Origin: Nissolia schottii
Lineage: Eukaryota > Streptophyta > Magnoliopsida > Fabales > Fabaceae
DNA length: 64,000 bases
Direction: 5' to 3'
Assembly (NCBI GenBank): GCA_003254905.1
Contig: QANU01057090.1
Span: 537,287 to 601,286, forward strand
Shown here: positions 26,196 to 39,313 of the stretch, in pieces
Layout of the letters: each line of letters begins with the position of its first letter
How positions within the stretch are numbered: the stretch's first letter is position 1
Translations under genes and position numbers: made by a program
The notes under the pieces: generated by a model
What the model was told of the DNA's origin: nothing
The model's input: only the letters and a program-made list of their open reading frames with translations
Databases searched by the model: none

Positions 26196-26489
26196 AGTAT
26201 ATTGTTTGTGAGACTCTGCTAATTGCTAATGTAGTTGATAGAATGTCACATCAAAAGTGTCATTTAAGCTAAATAAACTCATTTGACCCATACCCCAACC
26301 CATAATCCACTATTTATCCCAAATAATGACTTATCCACTATTCAATCAGATCAAATTATGGGTTATGAGTTGGGTTTGAGCCAAATTATGGGTCAGATAG
26401 ATTTATTTTGCTCACATGACACTGCTAATATGACACTTGTTCAACATATCACCAGTTAACAAAGTTTCACTAATGATAAAGATTACAAC

Positions 26490-26765
26490 CACAAAGAAGA
26501 AAGATGGGAGTTGTGAAACCCTAGCAGAGAAGAAAATTGCACTGCTAGGATTTCTCTCACTGCCTCCAAGCTCGTCCGCCACCGACCAAGCCTCCAGCCG
26601 CCCTCGTGCGTCCTCTATTCATCGATTTACTAACTCTCGATGAATCTCACAAGACTTGACGTGTTGGAGGCATCCCCTGACGCAACTGCAACTCTTGCCG
26701 CGACTCTCCGGCAGAGCTTCATAGGTGACAATGGTGGATTCTTCTCAACAAACCTAGTTTGACAG
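26490..26765 (+). pseudogene. GC-rich gene-like fragment, unidentified
   Basis: This stretch is clearly richer in G+C than its surroundings and reads like the leader and first codons of a plant gene: aaccctagcagagaag, then Ser/Pro/Ala-rich coding-like sequence (ORF from 26437 ending SSIHRFTNSR at 26643). A second frame from 26641 reads MNLTRLDVLEASPDATATLA. No domain was recognised and no continuation follows. It may be a captured or relict gene fragment; a short lncRNA exon is equally possible. Confidence 0.3.
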
Positions 26766-29429
26766 AGTCCTTGTCATTTCTTTTCATTTCTTTTTCTTAT
26801 GTTTTCTGTTAGGTTTGTGAAATTAGTGAAAACAATAAAATCTTGTATGTTATTTTATTTTCTGTACTCATTATTTTCTTTACAAAATCTTAAAACAAGA
26901 AATAATATGTTATTATTTTCATTGTTTTTAGTATTTCCTTCACAAACTTTTAAAAACAGAAAATACATAAAATAAAAACAAGAATTTAACAGATTATATA
27001 TTAGTGATTTGTTATAATAAAATTTAGAATAGGGTGCAGCTTTCCGCAAAGTTTGAGGTGAAATGCAATTTTAAAAAATCTTAAAGGTGACTTTTACAAT
27101 TTAACCTCAAAAATGTTATTTGAGTAATGATAGAAAATCATTTTATCTTTTTCATATGTTATCAAGTATTGTTTAGGAAGGAAAATGCTATTGTTAAAGT
27201 AAACGATTTCCAAGAATCAATCAATCTCTCTCTCTCTCTACACCTCTACCTTAAAGTATTACGCAATGATTTTTTTTGTCTTCTCAAAACATTCACTTCC
27301 CTCTTCTTAAATATAAAAATGTATCGCATTTAATTTATTTTTAGCATTTCATTATTTTGTATTTATAATTTTGTTTTTTTACCAAAATATTATTATTTAG
27401 TACTTATATATTAAAGAAACATAATAAAAAATTTAATAATGATTTTTTACAAAGTAAAAAATACGTGCTTCATAAAAATATAATATTATGTTTAATTTTA
27501 ATATATTAAGATAATAAATTATTAAAAAATTGTTATGATTATTTTTTAAAAAGTACCGATTGCTTACTTCTTAATTTTATTTCAATATTTTGAACGTATA
27601 AGATGTTTTTTTTAATTATTATTAATTGAGGTGCTCAAACTATCTGTGAGATGGCCATGGGGAGTAGGAAAACAAAGCATAGGAACAATAAATCAGTACC
27701 AGCACACAAATAAGAAAAACAAAAAATAAGATAGCAGCGGCAACAGCGAAAAGACATCAATACAAAGGAAAAGGATAATGGAAACAAACTGAAGCTGAAG
27801 GCGCAAGCAGAAAAGAAAAAGCAAAGAAGGCTGTATAAGATGTGATAATTAATATAAAAATACACACGTTAATAATTATTTTTTATTTTAATTTATTAAA
27901 ATTAAAAAATAATTTTATATTATATTTTATATTTTTAATTATTAAATAATATATTTAGGTCATACATATCAGTATAGGTGCTTTTAGGCAATGCTTGTGG
28001 AACTCCCTTTATAAGGTTTTAGTGCCAGTCGTTTAATTTCAAAAACACCAAAAACATATATATTAGCATAGTAAAATATGTGTTTTAGAAATAGAGAGAA
28101 GAATTGTGTTATAAGGATATCACTAAGGAGATGAAGCGAATTTTACTCAATCAACAATTTACTTGACAATTTAGGGTTTTGATTGGAATATTTGTTTAGA
28201 TATCCAAATAACAGTAATTTTTTTTCTTCTAATTTATTGATGACTGCATATAACTCTATCAAAGAATGTTGTATGATTAAAGACACTAATAGATATAATT
28301 TTGTCCATTCAAAGAACTTCATACTATTATAAATTTTTTTTCTTATTGTTCTGGAAGTTTGCAGATAAATTGAAACAAAGAAATTATAAGGTACGTGGAA
28401 GTTGGTATGTATGACATATAAAGGGTTTAGATAACCCAGTGGATAAGAACAAACATTAACAGTCCTAATAATGAAAAGATCAACCCAAAAAAAAAAAAGG
28501 TGTAAGACCAAAAAGTAAATAGGAACTTTGGACCAACAACAAAAAATCCAACAAAAACTTTAATAACAACAAAATAATATAGGTCAACGTAAGAACCCCT
28601 TACAACAAGCTAAAAAAAACAACAATATAAATTAAGGAAGTAATTAGGAGGACATTTAATTTAGTATGAGACAATCTATTTAAATTATCTATAATTTAAT
28701 TTTTAAATTGCTTGCAATCCATATATTAACCTTTTTAATTAGACAAGATTGTTGATAAATTTGGGTTATGTATTATATTGTCTTCAAAATAATAATGTGA
28801 ATTATTCTCAATTTTTAATAGGGAATGTTTATTTATATCACCATCTCTCATTATCTTTCAACTTTTGTTTTAACAAAAATACCTTCAACTTTATTAACAC
28901 AAACACTTTTCTTTTTTTATGGTCCCCATTGATCCATGACAGTGCAGTCAGTGCGCTGCTACCACCACCCTCCACCAAAATCAAATTTGTATATATTATG
29001 GGGGATTTTCACTCTTAATATGAAGATCAATCTCTAAAGTGAAACAATCTTTGTTGATAAGGATATGTGTCTGTTAAGAATAATTTAGTATCTTAGATTT
29101 ATTTCTAATTGATTTACTCTTGATTTAATTTGATTATTGTCATTATTACTTTATTCTCTACCTAGCCTATAAATAGGCATTGACTCCTTTGTATTCATAT
29201 ACAACTCTAATAATATAACACCGTTATTTTTCTGCTCTCTATCTATTTATTGTATTTTTTGTGTCCATTTAACTCGTTCATTCGTTCACTCAAGATGTTT
29301 AACAGTGTCATTATTTATGGAACTGTTTTGTCAAACCTGATTCATATGCATCAAGAAATTCCGCCCTTTCTCTACCTCTCAAAATTCATAATCCAAATTT
29401 AAGAACAAATTCCAGTTGACATATATGTC

Positions 29430-29462
<33 letters not shown>

Positions 29463-30700
29463 GCGTGGAATTCCAATGTATGTATGTCTCAGAATCTATT
29501 CCCACAAAACCAATGGAATCAATCTCTCCATGCATTTCCATTCGTAGAGAAGTGGGCTCAAACATATATATGTGGCTGCCTTTGTAAGCCTCCCATGCAC
29601 CATACGTATTATACATGGGACAATACAAGCAGTATGTCATTTAAATATGAAAAAGGCGAAAGAAAAATAAAACCAGTCTCCAAATTATGCGTTAAGTACA
29701 CTCCAACCCTTATTTTTAAGAGAGTGTAAATCCACATAGGTGTTTTATAATTTTGCAAATCAATTAATAAATAACCCAATTAGTAAATTATCATAAGTAA
29801 TCTTCTTCCCTCCTCTCTCTCATGCACTCTCTTCTTCCGATCTTTAGGATTTAGGAATATGAGAATAATTTAGTTATATTGAGTTGCATGGTTATAGAAC
29901 ATAGGATCAATTTGCACATCCATAAAAGTTAAGGTCAAATGCACATAGCTTATATTAATTTAGGTGATATTGTTTTACTTATGGAAAATTGTATTTGTAT
30001 TTATTTATTTATTACATTAATAAAAATGTTTGACTTTTATATTTACTATTTTAAAAATTATGCTTACAAAAAAAATTTAATTAAATGATAATGTAAAAAA
30101 AAAAATTACTACCAAATTCAATATATAGCACAAACTACTCCTAGAAATAACTCACATCCTCTTTTTCAAATCCAATAACTTCACTTTTCAATCTTGACTT
30201 TACAACGACATTGCAAGATTGAGTGAGCAGAATTTGCCACTTAAAGCGAAAACCCAAATATTTTTAGATAGGATTTCAAGCAATCAAAGTCAAATGTTAA
30301 TCAACAAAAAAAGGCATGCAGAGAACTAAAGGTAACATGAACAAAATTCTTCTCTCTCTCTCTCTCTTCAATAAGTTTAGTTCAACTTTTATCACTAAAA
30401 AATTGCAATTTAAAATGACTTTAATGGAGATCGTAGATAAAATAGTATGAGTTGTCAACATATAATTAAAAAGGAATAGAGAATGAGACAAAAGATCTTC
30501 ATTCATGGTGACACACCTCTCACATTGTCATACATATCTCTTATAATTCTAATTAAGAACAAAATCTTGTTGATATAATTATATCATGCAAGTGCAACCA
30601 GAATCAATCGCCCACATTATTCTATACCCACAAACCTATCCATCCACCATTGCATTAATTCTGCAATTGTTTCAAGCAGCCTAAAATGTGATAATCGTCC
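26766..30700. other. AT-rich intergenic DNA
   Basis: Low-complexity frames only, including a 122-codon minus frame at 28143-28511 with no domain. A CTCTCT run lies near 27226-27239. Confidence 0.5.
29435..29462. repeat. (TG)14 microsatellite
   Basis: Uninterrupted TG dinucleotides. Confidence 0.95.
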
Positions 30701-30707
30701 ACGAAGT

Positions 30708-30716
30708 CTATAAATA
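30708..30716 (+). promoter_or_regulatory. TATA box of MIR169 locus 2
   Basis: The motif ctataaata lies 166 bp upstream of the mature arm. Confidence 0.6.
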
Positions 30717-30849
30717 TGTCAACCAGTTATGAAGTGTGGAGCAAAATAAAAGAGAGTGATAGAGCCATAGAGATAGGACATTGTAAGTTCGTTGATTAAT
30801 TATTAAGTATCAAATTATATTGGAGTTCGATTTATCTAAGTTGCCTTGC

Positions 30850-30945
30850 ATGAAAGAGGGAAAGAGTGGATATGAGCCAAGGATGACTTGCCGGTTACGT
30901 TATCGGCTAAGTCCTCTTTGACTCTAATTTGCTCTTTTCACTATT
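30850..30945 (+). ncRNA. MIR169: miR169 precursor, locus 2, very short loop
   Basis: The mature arm at about 30873-30894 begins tgagccaagg and ends cttgccgg, the miR169 variant with 5' UGAG. The opposite arm at about 30904-30923 (cggctaagtcctctttgact) pairs with it, leaving a terminal loop of only about 8-10 nt. The lower stem continues with gggaaagagtgg against gctcttttcact. This is the most compact of the four hairpins. The expected target class is NF-YA mRNAs. Confidence 0.9.
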
Positions 30946-32105
30946 ATGTAAAATCTTTTGATACATGTCATTTCTTCACACTACTATTCATTAATTTCTG
31001 TTGGCAGATTTGCACTCTCTGAAACTCACTCAAATCATGAAAACAAATATTGACAATTATCCTTAATTGGTGAGTATATATATGTGTGTTAAACTTTTGC
31101 ATGTTGCAGGAATATTTTGAAGAAATCAAATTCCACAGGAAGCTGAACAAAATGTAACATACATTTCTGTACTTTTTCTGTAACATATATTGCTCACGGT
31201 ACCAGGGATATCACAGGGGATAGTGATATAAAAATAGAAAATTTTTGTATTTTTTATATTTTATTTAAGTTGAAATAGAGGAAACAAAAACTTTTTGCAT
31301 GGAGGACACACAATTTAGGTTTAGAGAGACACAGCTTTTCTCTGTTTCTGTTCTCATGTCTTCACTCTCTGGCCCGTATTTTCTTAGTATAATTGGGCAT
31401 TGAAAGTATTGAATTATAAGAATGGGCCAATAAAGTATTGAGCTTCAAATTAGGCCTTTGTGGTCGAAAAGCCCAAATAAGGTTATAACTGGATAGAAGA
31501 ACTACTGTTCAAGCCCAAAATCACAATTCAATCTGTAAATGGGGCACTATTGTAGGGACAAGTCGGGTTTTGTCAGGACACCCTTACATAAAAAAAAGGG
31601 CCTTTTAATAATTATTACATCTCCTCAGTATTATATGTTGCTTTTAATAAATATACACATATTAAAAAATTAATTAATTTGCACATACTCAAAGAAAACA
31701 TTAAGTGTTTAAACTAAATTATCATTCAATAAATATTATAGAAAATAAAGAGTTCATAATAAATAGAGGTATTATTGAAAAGAAGTTGATTAATACTTCT
31801 TTAATCTAATCCAATGATAATTAATTTTAGACAAAGTTTTAGACAAAAAATGATATATAAAAGTAGACCGAGGCAATATATTTCTCAACTATGACTGAAA
31901 AATCACTCATCTAATTCTTGTAAATATTAACTTAAAAGTATTAACGCAAAGATGAACTTAAGTCGTGAGTAAGCTGGCATCCTCCCCCTCCCCCTTTAAA
32001 ATGTGACATACTCATTAGTAAACTACTCTCTCTCACACACACAAACAACTAGAACCTAACCCGTGGGATTCGCAATATATTTAAATATAATTGATACAAA
32101 ATTCC

Positions 32106-32147
<42 letters not shown>

Positions 32148-32354
32148 GACACAAACTATATGTTTATTTTAAAGTAAACATAAATTTATATTAAAAATGA
32201 TATTATAACAAAGTAAAATCAAAAGAAAGAATAAAAATAATGACACAACATGAGATTTTATTAAGATTAGTAGACAAAGTAGTAATACCGTGGCTATATG
32301 TATCACGAAACAGAGAAATTCTTTCGTGTCCTATGGAAGAAAAAGGTTCATGCT
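30946..32354. other. Intergenic DNA after MIR169 locus 2
   Basis: No gene recognised. 31200-31560 is moderately GC-rich and may be a transposon remnant, but has no clear ends. Confidence 0.45.
32111..32143. repeat. (AT)16 microsatellite
   Basis: Uninterrupted AT dinucleotides. Confidence 0.95.
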
Positions 32355-33237
32355 TAGGGGTGTCAAACGGGTCGGGTCAATTGTGCCTATTTTTAGGATC
32401 TGATTCATTTATGGTCAGTCCGCAGGCCTAACCGGGTCAGCCTGACAGCTCGTTTATTTTTTTAAAAAAATTAAAATTTTAGTCTATTTTTTTATGATTT
32501 AAATACAAAGTTATGAATAAGTATGTGCGGTTATTTTTAATTATTTTTTATCGTCTATTTATTAATTAATCAGAAAGAAATAGTTTATGTAAAATTTGAG
32601 GATCCATTTCTGATGGTAATAAATAGAAATAAATTAAGGTTTTGTGATTTTTTTTGTCTTTATCTCTTTATTGTGGTTACGAAATCTTTAATTTTGGATA
32701 GGTATACAAATAGTAGCATTTTTCAATTAAGAAGCTATTTGCAAAGCTTTGATTAAAAAAAAAGGGTAACAAGAGAATGTATTTAATTAACACCTAGAGT
32801 TTAAACTCGCGCGATGATCAATAAGTTTTAAAATATCTAAAAAATGTTTTAATTATAACTAAAACAACTTAGCAATTTAGTTTGCAATTTGGGCTTCAAG
32901 ATGAAGATTTAAAACGTCAATTTGAGCTTCAATTTGAACGTGAGATATCAATTATCATGTAGTTTTATTAACTTAATTTTTAAAAATAACAATTTGGTTT
33001 TTGGTTTTTGGTTTTTTTATTTTTTAAAAAATAAAAAATTTTAAAAATTTATAAATTTTTTAAAAAAAATTAAAAAAAATTCACGAGTTCACATGCTGGC
33101 CCGTTTAGCCCACGGGCTTAAACGGGCCGGGCCATTTTTTTCAAATTTTCATGGGCCTATTTTTTGCATGTAAAGCCCGTCCATTTAACCGGGTAAACGG
33201 GCCGGGCTTGCAGGCTGGTCTCATTTTGACAGTCCTA
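32355..33237. mobile_element. Non-autonomous element with hAT-like ends
   Basis: The left end taggggtgtcaaac and the reverse complement of the right end, taggactgtcaaaa, form short inverted repeats. Both subterminal zones are GC-rich and carry gggcc / cccg motifs (acgggtcgggtc left; cgggccgggc right), while the centre is A/T homopolymers. Length is about 880 bp with no transposase frame. The taggggtgtcaa terminus is usual in plant hAT elements, but no matching 8-bp target duplication is visible. Confidence 0.45.
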
Positions 33238-34060
33238 GTAATTGTACGTAATAAAAAATTTGTCACAATAATTAGTGAAAAGTGTAGAATTTATTTCTGC
33301 TTTGAAATAAACTTAGAAAAACTTGAGCGAACTATACTTATTATAATAATTTTAAAAAATAAAATAATATTTAATTCTTGTTCTAAAATTATTAAGAAAA
33401 GTTATTTGTCACGAGATAATTTTTAGTGATTTTTTTTTAGGTTAAGCGTATATTGTCGATGTCAGTAACTGCTGTCCAATCCTCTTTCTAGAAAAATATT
33501 ATTCGAGTTAAACAATGAGAACTTTCTTCTTCTTTGACTATATAAAAGAGAGATTCTCAATGTACAATGACAAGAAGTATGGTAATAACTGATAAGTCAC
33601 ATGCAAAATCCACGGTATCATGTCAGCTAATTACAACTTTCAATTACGCCAAGGAACAACATCACACTTGCTAATGCTTACATGCATGTATGAGACAATG
33701 GATCATAAAAAAGAAAAGTAAATTATTCTCTATAGATGCTTTAAAGCAAAGAAGAAGAAAAGGCATTGGGGATGGGGAGTTCGGGAATCTGTATTATAAA
33801 TTTATTTTAGCTTTGACTGAAACAATATTGTAGAGTACACTACAGGCTGACACATTAACAAATGACATTGGGAAACAGAGAAATAATATAGGTTACAATT
33901 ATGTTATTTACTTGTTCCTATTGTCACTTTAGTTAGATATAAAGTTATTAAGAAATCTAAAATCATTTTTAAGATATATTTATTTAATTTAATTAAAGTG
34001 TTTTATAATTAAGAGACATAGAGATTATTATTTTTAAGATTAATAAATTAAGGGTACAAT
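33238..34060. other. Intergenic DNA before the Copia insertion
   Basis: There is an isolated strong TATA-like motif (tatataaaagag at 33539-33550) not followed by any recognised gene or microRNA. Otherwise AT-rich. Confidence 0.45.
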
Positions 34061-34414
34061 TGTGAATTTTCAAATTCATTGTGAATCAATGAGAAACAAT
34101 GAAGAACAATGAGTGAGAGGATTCAAAGATAGCTCAAGATTGATGAATTGTGTGAATGAATTATCTAATTCATTTTGTGAATCAAATCAGTTTATATACA
34201 ACCTATCTTTACCCTAAATTCACATGAAATTATAATGGAATTAAGTTACATCAAGTTGGAGATGAATTTTAGCTTTCTAACTAACTTAACTATACTAACA
34301 ACCTCTAACTGCCCATGTGCATCACAACAACCCATGTGCAGTGAGCATAACGGCCATAACGGTCAAGTGAGCTCCTCCTTGCACACTTCTCCAACCAACT
34401 GAACCATGGTCACA
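34061..34414 (-). repeat. Copia 3' LTR (element orientation)
   Basis: It starts tgtgaattttc and ends catggtcaca on the + strand and matches the other LTR almost throughout. It carries a small duplication (a second cccatgtgca) that the other copy lacks. Confidence 0.92.
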
Positions 34415-34425
34415 CCGCCCCTCAA
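34415..34425 (-). other. Copia polypurine tract
   Basis: On the minus strand this reads gaggggcgg directly beside the LTR, as needed for plus-strand priming. Confidence 0.65.
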
Positions 34426-34513
34426 GTTGCAGCATGAAAATTAATCATGCTCAGCTTGGCAAAAAGATGATGAAAGGTCCTGGGGCTAAGGATTTGGTAA
34501 AGATGTCAGCTAG

Positions 34514-36660
34514 CTACTTTCTTGTAGGGATGGGCCGTAGTTCAATCACTTTCTCTTGGACCTTGTTACGTACAACATGGCAATCAATCTCGATATGTTT
34601 CGTTCGCTCATGAAACACTAGATTTGTACCTATATATATGTCATATTGATTGTCGCATGTAATAGGAATAGGATCAGTGACAGGAATGGCAAAATCATGA
34701 AGCATAGAAATAAGCCATTGAGCTTCACAAGTGATTTGCGCTAAGGAGTAATACTCAGCTTCAGATGACAACTGAGCTATTGGCGTATGTTTCTTGCTCC
34801 TCCAAAAGATCATCATTGTGCCAAGGAAACAAACAAAACTAGAAATAGATCTTTGTGTTTCAGGGCAAGTGCCCCAATCAACATCAACATATCCACGAAT
34901 CTTCAGCTCTGAGTTAGCAGGGAAGAACAACCCAGTAGCTGATGCACCTTTTATATATCGGAGGACACAGTAAGCAGCCTACATATGAGAATCAGCGGGG
35001 CAATCAAGGAATTGGCTAAGCTTACCAACAACATAGCATATATCAGGTCTTATATGTGTGAGATACAAGAGCTTGCCAATGAATCTCCTGTAGGAGTTAA
35101 CATCAACAGAACTTGCAGAGGAATTCTTTGTTAACTAAAGATGATAATCCATAGGAGTGGATGCTAGTTTTGAATCAAGGAAGCCATGATCTTCCAACAA
35201 GTCTAAGCAATATTTCCTCTGGTATAAAGCAATGCCTTGTGATGTTCGTGCTACTTCCATGCCCAGAAAATACTTGAGATTTCCTAGGTCCTTAATCTTG
35301 AAAAGATCATCAAGCAACCCTTTGATGGACTTAATTTCTTCCATGTCATTACCAGATAAAATCAAATCATCTACATATACTAAAATGGATGTGAAGCCAC
35401 TAGCAGCTTGCTTAGTAAACAAAGAGTAATCTGATTTGGATTGTGTAAATCCAGAATTAGTTAACACAGCCACAAGTTTGGCATTCCATTGCCTGCTGGC
35501 CTACTTCAAACCATAGAGAGATTTTTGAATCTTACAAACCAAATTAGGATTGGTTGCACTTAATCCAGGAGGTAGCTTCATGAACACATCTTCATGTAAG
35601 TCCCCGTGAAGAAAAGCTGTGTTGACATCTAGCTGTTGCAAAAACCATCCTTTTGCAGCTACAATAGCTAGTAGAACTCTCAAAGTTGTCATTTTCACCA
35701 CCGGACTAAAAGTCTATGAGTAATCAATACCATAGGTTTGAGTGAAACCCTTAGCCATATGCCTGACTTTATGCCTCTCAATGCTTTCATCTGAATTGAA
35801 TTTTACCTTGAAAACCCACTTTCACCCCCCCACAACCTTCTTTCCAGGAAGAAGAGAAGTGAGAATCCAGGTTTGGTTCTTCTTCAGTGCTGAAAGTTCA
35901 ACATTAATGGCTTTCTGCTAACAAGGCTCCTTTACAGCTTCCTTATAGCTCCTAGGCTAAGTGTTTGATGATATGGCTAGAGAAAAATGTCTATGGGAAG
36001 CACGCAGTGAAGAGTGAGATAAGTATTGTGATATAGGATGCTTACTTGAAGATGGGAAATATTCACCACTTGAAGAGTCTATCAACATACAATGATAGTC
36101 ATTTAGATAATTTGGTGGTCTTTTTGGTCTGGTGGATATCCTAGTAGGCACGTTTAATGCAGGGGAACTATGAGTTTGGGATGAGGAAGAATCAGGATGA
36201 GTAATGGTAGGTTTAGATAAAGTTGATGATATAGAATGCAAATGTGTATGATCATGAATTGTGTTAGTTTGTACTGATGATGTTGATTTTTCAGTCAATG
36301 ATGTAGAACTAGATCTTTACGTATGTTGATGAGTAATGTCATGTTGTGATTGAGATATATGATTGAATAGAAAGGGTCAAAAGGTGAAGTGAGCTCAGTA
36401 TGAGGAGTATGTGTACTGCTAGATGCAGGATAAGTGAAAGCAAAACCATGCACATCAGCAAAGGGAAACTGATCCTCATAAAACACCACATGTCTTGAAA
36501 TAAAAATTTTCCTTGTATGAAAGTCAAGCAACACAAAACCTTTTGTCCCAATTTTATATCCTAGAAAGGCACATTTTCTAGCTCTAGGATCTAAGTTAGT
36601 CCTATAAGCTTGCAAAGTGATGGCATGTGTCAAGTAACCAAAAATCTTGAGGTCCTAAAA
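34514..36660 (-). pseudogene. Copia pol: reverse transcriptase and RNase H, broken
   Basis: The frame reads from the integrase C-terminal part into reverse transcriptase with the active-site block YVDDLILSGND (near 35370) and then RNase H-like blocks (SSEAEYYSLAQITCEAQWL near 34745-34800). In-frame TAG stops fall in conserved positions at 35918-35920, 35714-35716, 35501-35503 (in LYGLK*ASRQWN) and 34979-34981 (SHM*AAY). Nothing beyond the element supplies these products, so it cannot transpose on its own. Confidence 0.9.
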
Positions 36661-37890
36661 CTGAGGCATTCAACTATGCAACAACTCTAATGGTGTTTTA
36701 TCTTTGATAAGCCTACTTGGTTCCCTGTTAATCAGATAGACAACATGCCCTATAGCAAAAAGCCAAAAACAACGAGGCAATGATGATTGAAAAACAAGTT
36801 ATCTAGCAACATTTAGAATGTTCTGATGCTTTCTTTTAACTATGCGATTTTGCTCGGTGTCTATACACAGATAATTTGGTGAATAATCCCCTTTGGATTA
36901 TAAAACTTAGATTGATCAAATTCTGCCCCATTGTCTGTTCTTATTACTTTAATTCTTGTCTTAAATTGGTTTTCTGCAAAAGACACAAAATCCCGAACTA
37001 GTTATGAAGCCTCTAATTTAAGTTTCATAAAGTAAATCCATGTATGCCTAGTTTTTTCATCCATAACAGTCAAAAAGTACTTGTGACCTCCTATGGATGG
37101 TGTAGCCAATGGACTCTATATGTCCATATGCACAACATCAAAGGCATGTAAAGATTCAGTTGAACTTGAAGCAAAATGAAACTTTCTTTGTTTTGCAAAG
37201 TGACGTGAGTCACAAGGATCAATTCTTGCATTACACTTAATAAATGGAAACTGAGTATGCAATACAACAATCTTATCTCTAAAAGGATGTCCAAGTCTAA
37301 AATGCCACAATGGGAATGTGGATGATAGTAAAGGTTGTCTGCCATCTGCAGAACTGTGTAAATCTGTTGGGTTGGGATGAGTGAGTATGTTGTTGGCTGA
37401 AGGCAATTAATGCTTGGTTGAAGGGCCAACCATTGTATACAGACCTCTCTCCAGGTTAGCTATACCAATCGTCTTCAAGTGAAGGTCCTATATGAGACAA
37501 CATTTATTATTAATCAACACAGTGCATTTCAAGGATGTAATGAGTTTAGAGACTGAAATCAGATTAAAAGTGAAACAAGAAATGTACAAAACTCTAGTTA
37601 AGTACATGTCATTGGAGAATATCACAATCCCTAAAATGTTTGTTTGGGTGAAAGTTCCATCAGGTAATTTCACTGATATTGGATTGATCGTGTGATATGT
37701 TTGGAAAACATTGATGGAATAACACACATGGTTTGTAGCACCAGTGTCTATCGCCCAATGCCTTGGCTTATGGGAAGGCAAGGACAAAATTGTAGGTATA
37801 CCTAATGGATTTGACACTGAGGTGGTTAATTGGTTAACACTATGAGGAATTTGTGAGGAATTTTGCTGCAAAAGAGCCAGCAATGCTTTC
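36661..37890 (-). pseudogene. Copia pol: protease and integrase, broken
   Basis: The aspartic protease motif lies in HWAIDTGATNHVC (near 37740-37780). The integrase zinc-binding region contains HFRLGHPF (near 37290-37315) and CDSRHFAKQRK (near 37180-37210), where the second Cys of the usual CxxC is Arg. A TAG stop interrupts HMDI*SPLATPS at 37116-37118. The catalytic core region beyond about 36650-37090 is frameshifted and poorly readable. Confidence 0.85.
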
Positions 37891-39059
37891 TTCTGTTAGT
37901 GAAAACCAATTCTGCATTCTACTTTCCTGCATCCTGAATCTGGCCATCAGTGACATTAATGATTTCATCAGTTTCAACATTAACAATAGTGGTAATGTTT
38001 TTTTGCTACTCTTTCCCTATATTCCTTGAGCAGATGAGGATACTTTTTAAACCATCTATCAATAGGATGTCCTGTCTTGCCACAAAAGTTGCAAGTGATG
38101 TTTGGATCATAATAAGTTTTTCTAGCACCTCTACCTGTGCTACTTTCTGCCACCTACACTTCTTTATCTTTTGCTTCTAGGCTTTCCTCTTCTTCCTCCA
38201 AAACCAGAATTAGTTCCTAAGTCTGAGTTTTGCACTGAATTGTGAGATGTGCTACTGAAAAATGCCTTAGACTCCAATCCACTATTCATCTGTCTCTCTC
38301 GTTGAATTAGAAGTGAAAATGCAGCACTAATTTCAGGCAGTGGTTTCATCAACATGAGTTGAGATTTAACTCCTGAGTATTGCTCATTCAATCCATGAAT
38401 GAATCTTACAACATAATTTTCTATTCTATAGTTTCTGATCACTTGCATACCACAAACACATCTATTTCCACATAAACAAATAGGAATTGGCCTGAAATTA
38501 TTTAATTCTTCCCAGATTAACTTCGGCCTAGCTAGTGAAATAGGATGTGATTGACATTTCTCCTTGCCTTAATGCATAAAGTTCTTCTTGCAACCCAGCA
38601 ATTCGAAATGCAACACCATCAAAATACCTATGGCGCAAATCAACCCATATTGTAGCAGCACTTTCTATCCACATCACAGATTTGTGAATTTCTTGGCTCA
38701 AGGATTGGTGGATCCAAGAAATTACAAACGTGTTGTATTTATCCCAAGCAAAGAAGAATTCACTTGTTACCTCATGTTGTTTTAAGGATCCATCAATGAA
38801 CACAAGTTTACACTTACACTTAAGAACCATGCGCATAGATCTTGCCCAAGCATGATAGTTCTGATCTGTTAGCACCAGAGAAAGCAATGCAGATTCTGGA
38901 TTTTCTCTTGGAATGTAGAAAGTAAGGACTCATCAAGTTTGTCATCGGATTATAGTTGTGATTATTGTGGTTCGTATTTTCCACAACATGCTCTGAGCCT
39001 CCATTATCAGAAACTGGTGATGATGAAGTTGTGATCGGTGGAATCTCCATGAGATTCAA
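37891..39059 (-). pseudogene. Copia gag, broken
   Basis: It starts at the ATG at 39057-39059 (MNLMEIPP). A frameshift near 38910-38930 joins it to the gag core (TDQNYHAWARSMRMVLKCK, near 38810-38870; LQEELYALRQGEMS near 38550-38590). Near 38050-38100 the zinc knuckle reads CNFCGKTGHPIDRW: the last Cys of the CCHC motif is Trp. Confidence 0.88.
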
Positions 39060-39301
39060 TCAACGATTCAGTGAACAACTATGAACAGAATTCCACAAGC
39101 TTTAATCTGCAAACTGTTGAGGAATCTCAAGGAATTACTAAACAAAATTTCAAGATTCAGTGACAGCATTCACCAAAGACGTGTTTAGAATTCTCAAGAA
39201 ATTCAGAGATGCAGGAAGAATCAACAGAATTTCGAAAACACAGGGCGCCAAAGGTGTAGATCACGCAAGAAAATGGAAAAAAATTTGGAATCAAAATTGA
39301 A

Positions 39302-39313
39302 GCTCTGATACCA
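39302..39313 (-). other. Copia primer binding site (tRNA-iMet)
   Basis: The minus strand reads tggtatcagagc immediately after the 5' LTR, complementary to the 3' end of initiator tRNA-Met. Confidence 0.92.

Noticed and set aside
28143-28511. 122-codon minus-strand frame
   Set aside because: AT-rich, hydrophobic and without any domain or coding bias; likely chance.
31128-31150. ttccacaggaagctgaac, resembling miR396
   Set aside because: Only the first eight bases agree well and no hairpin partner is visible.
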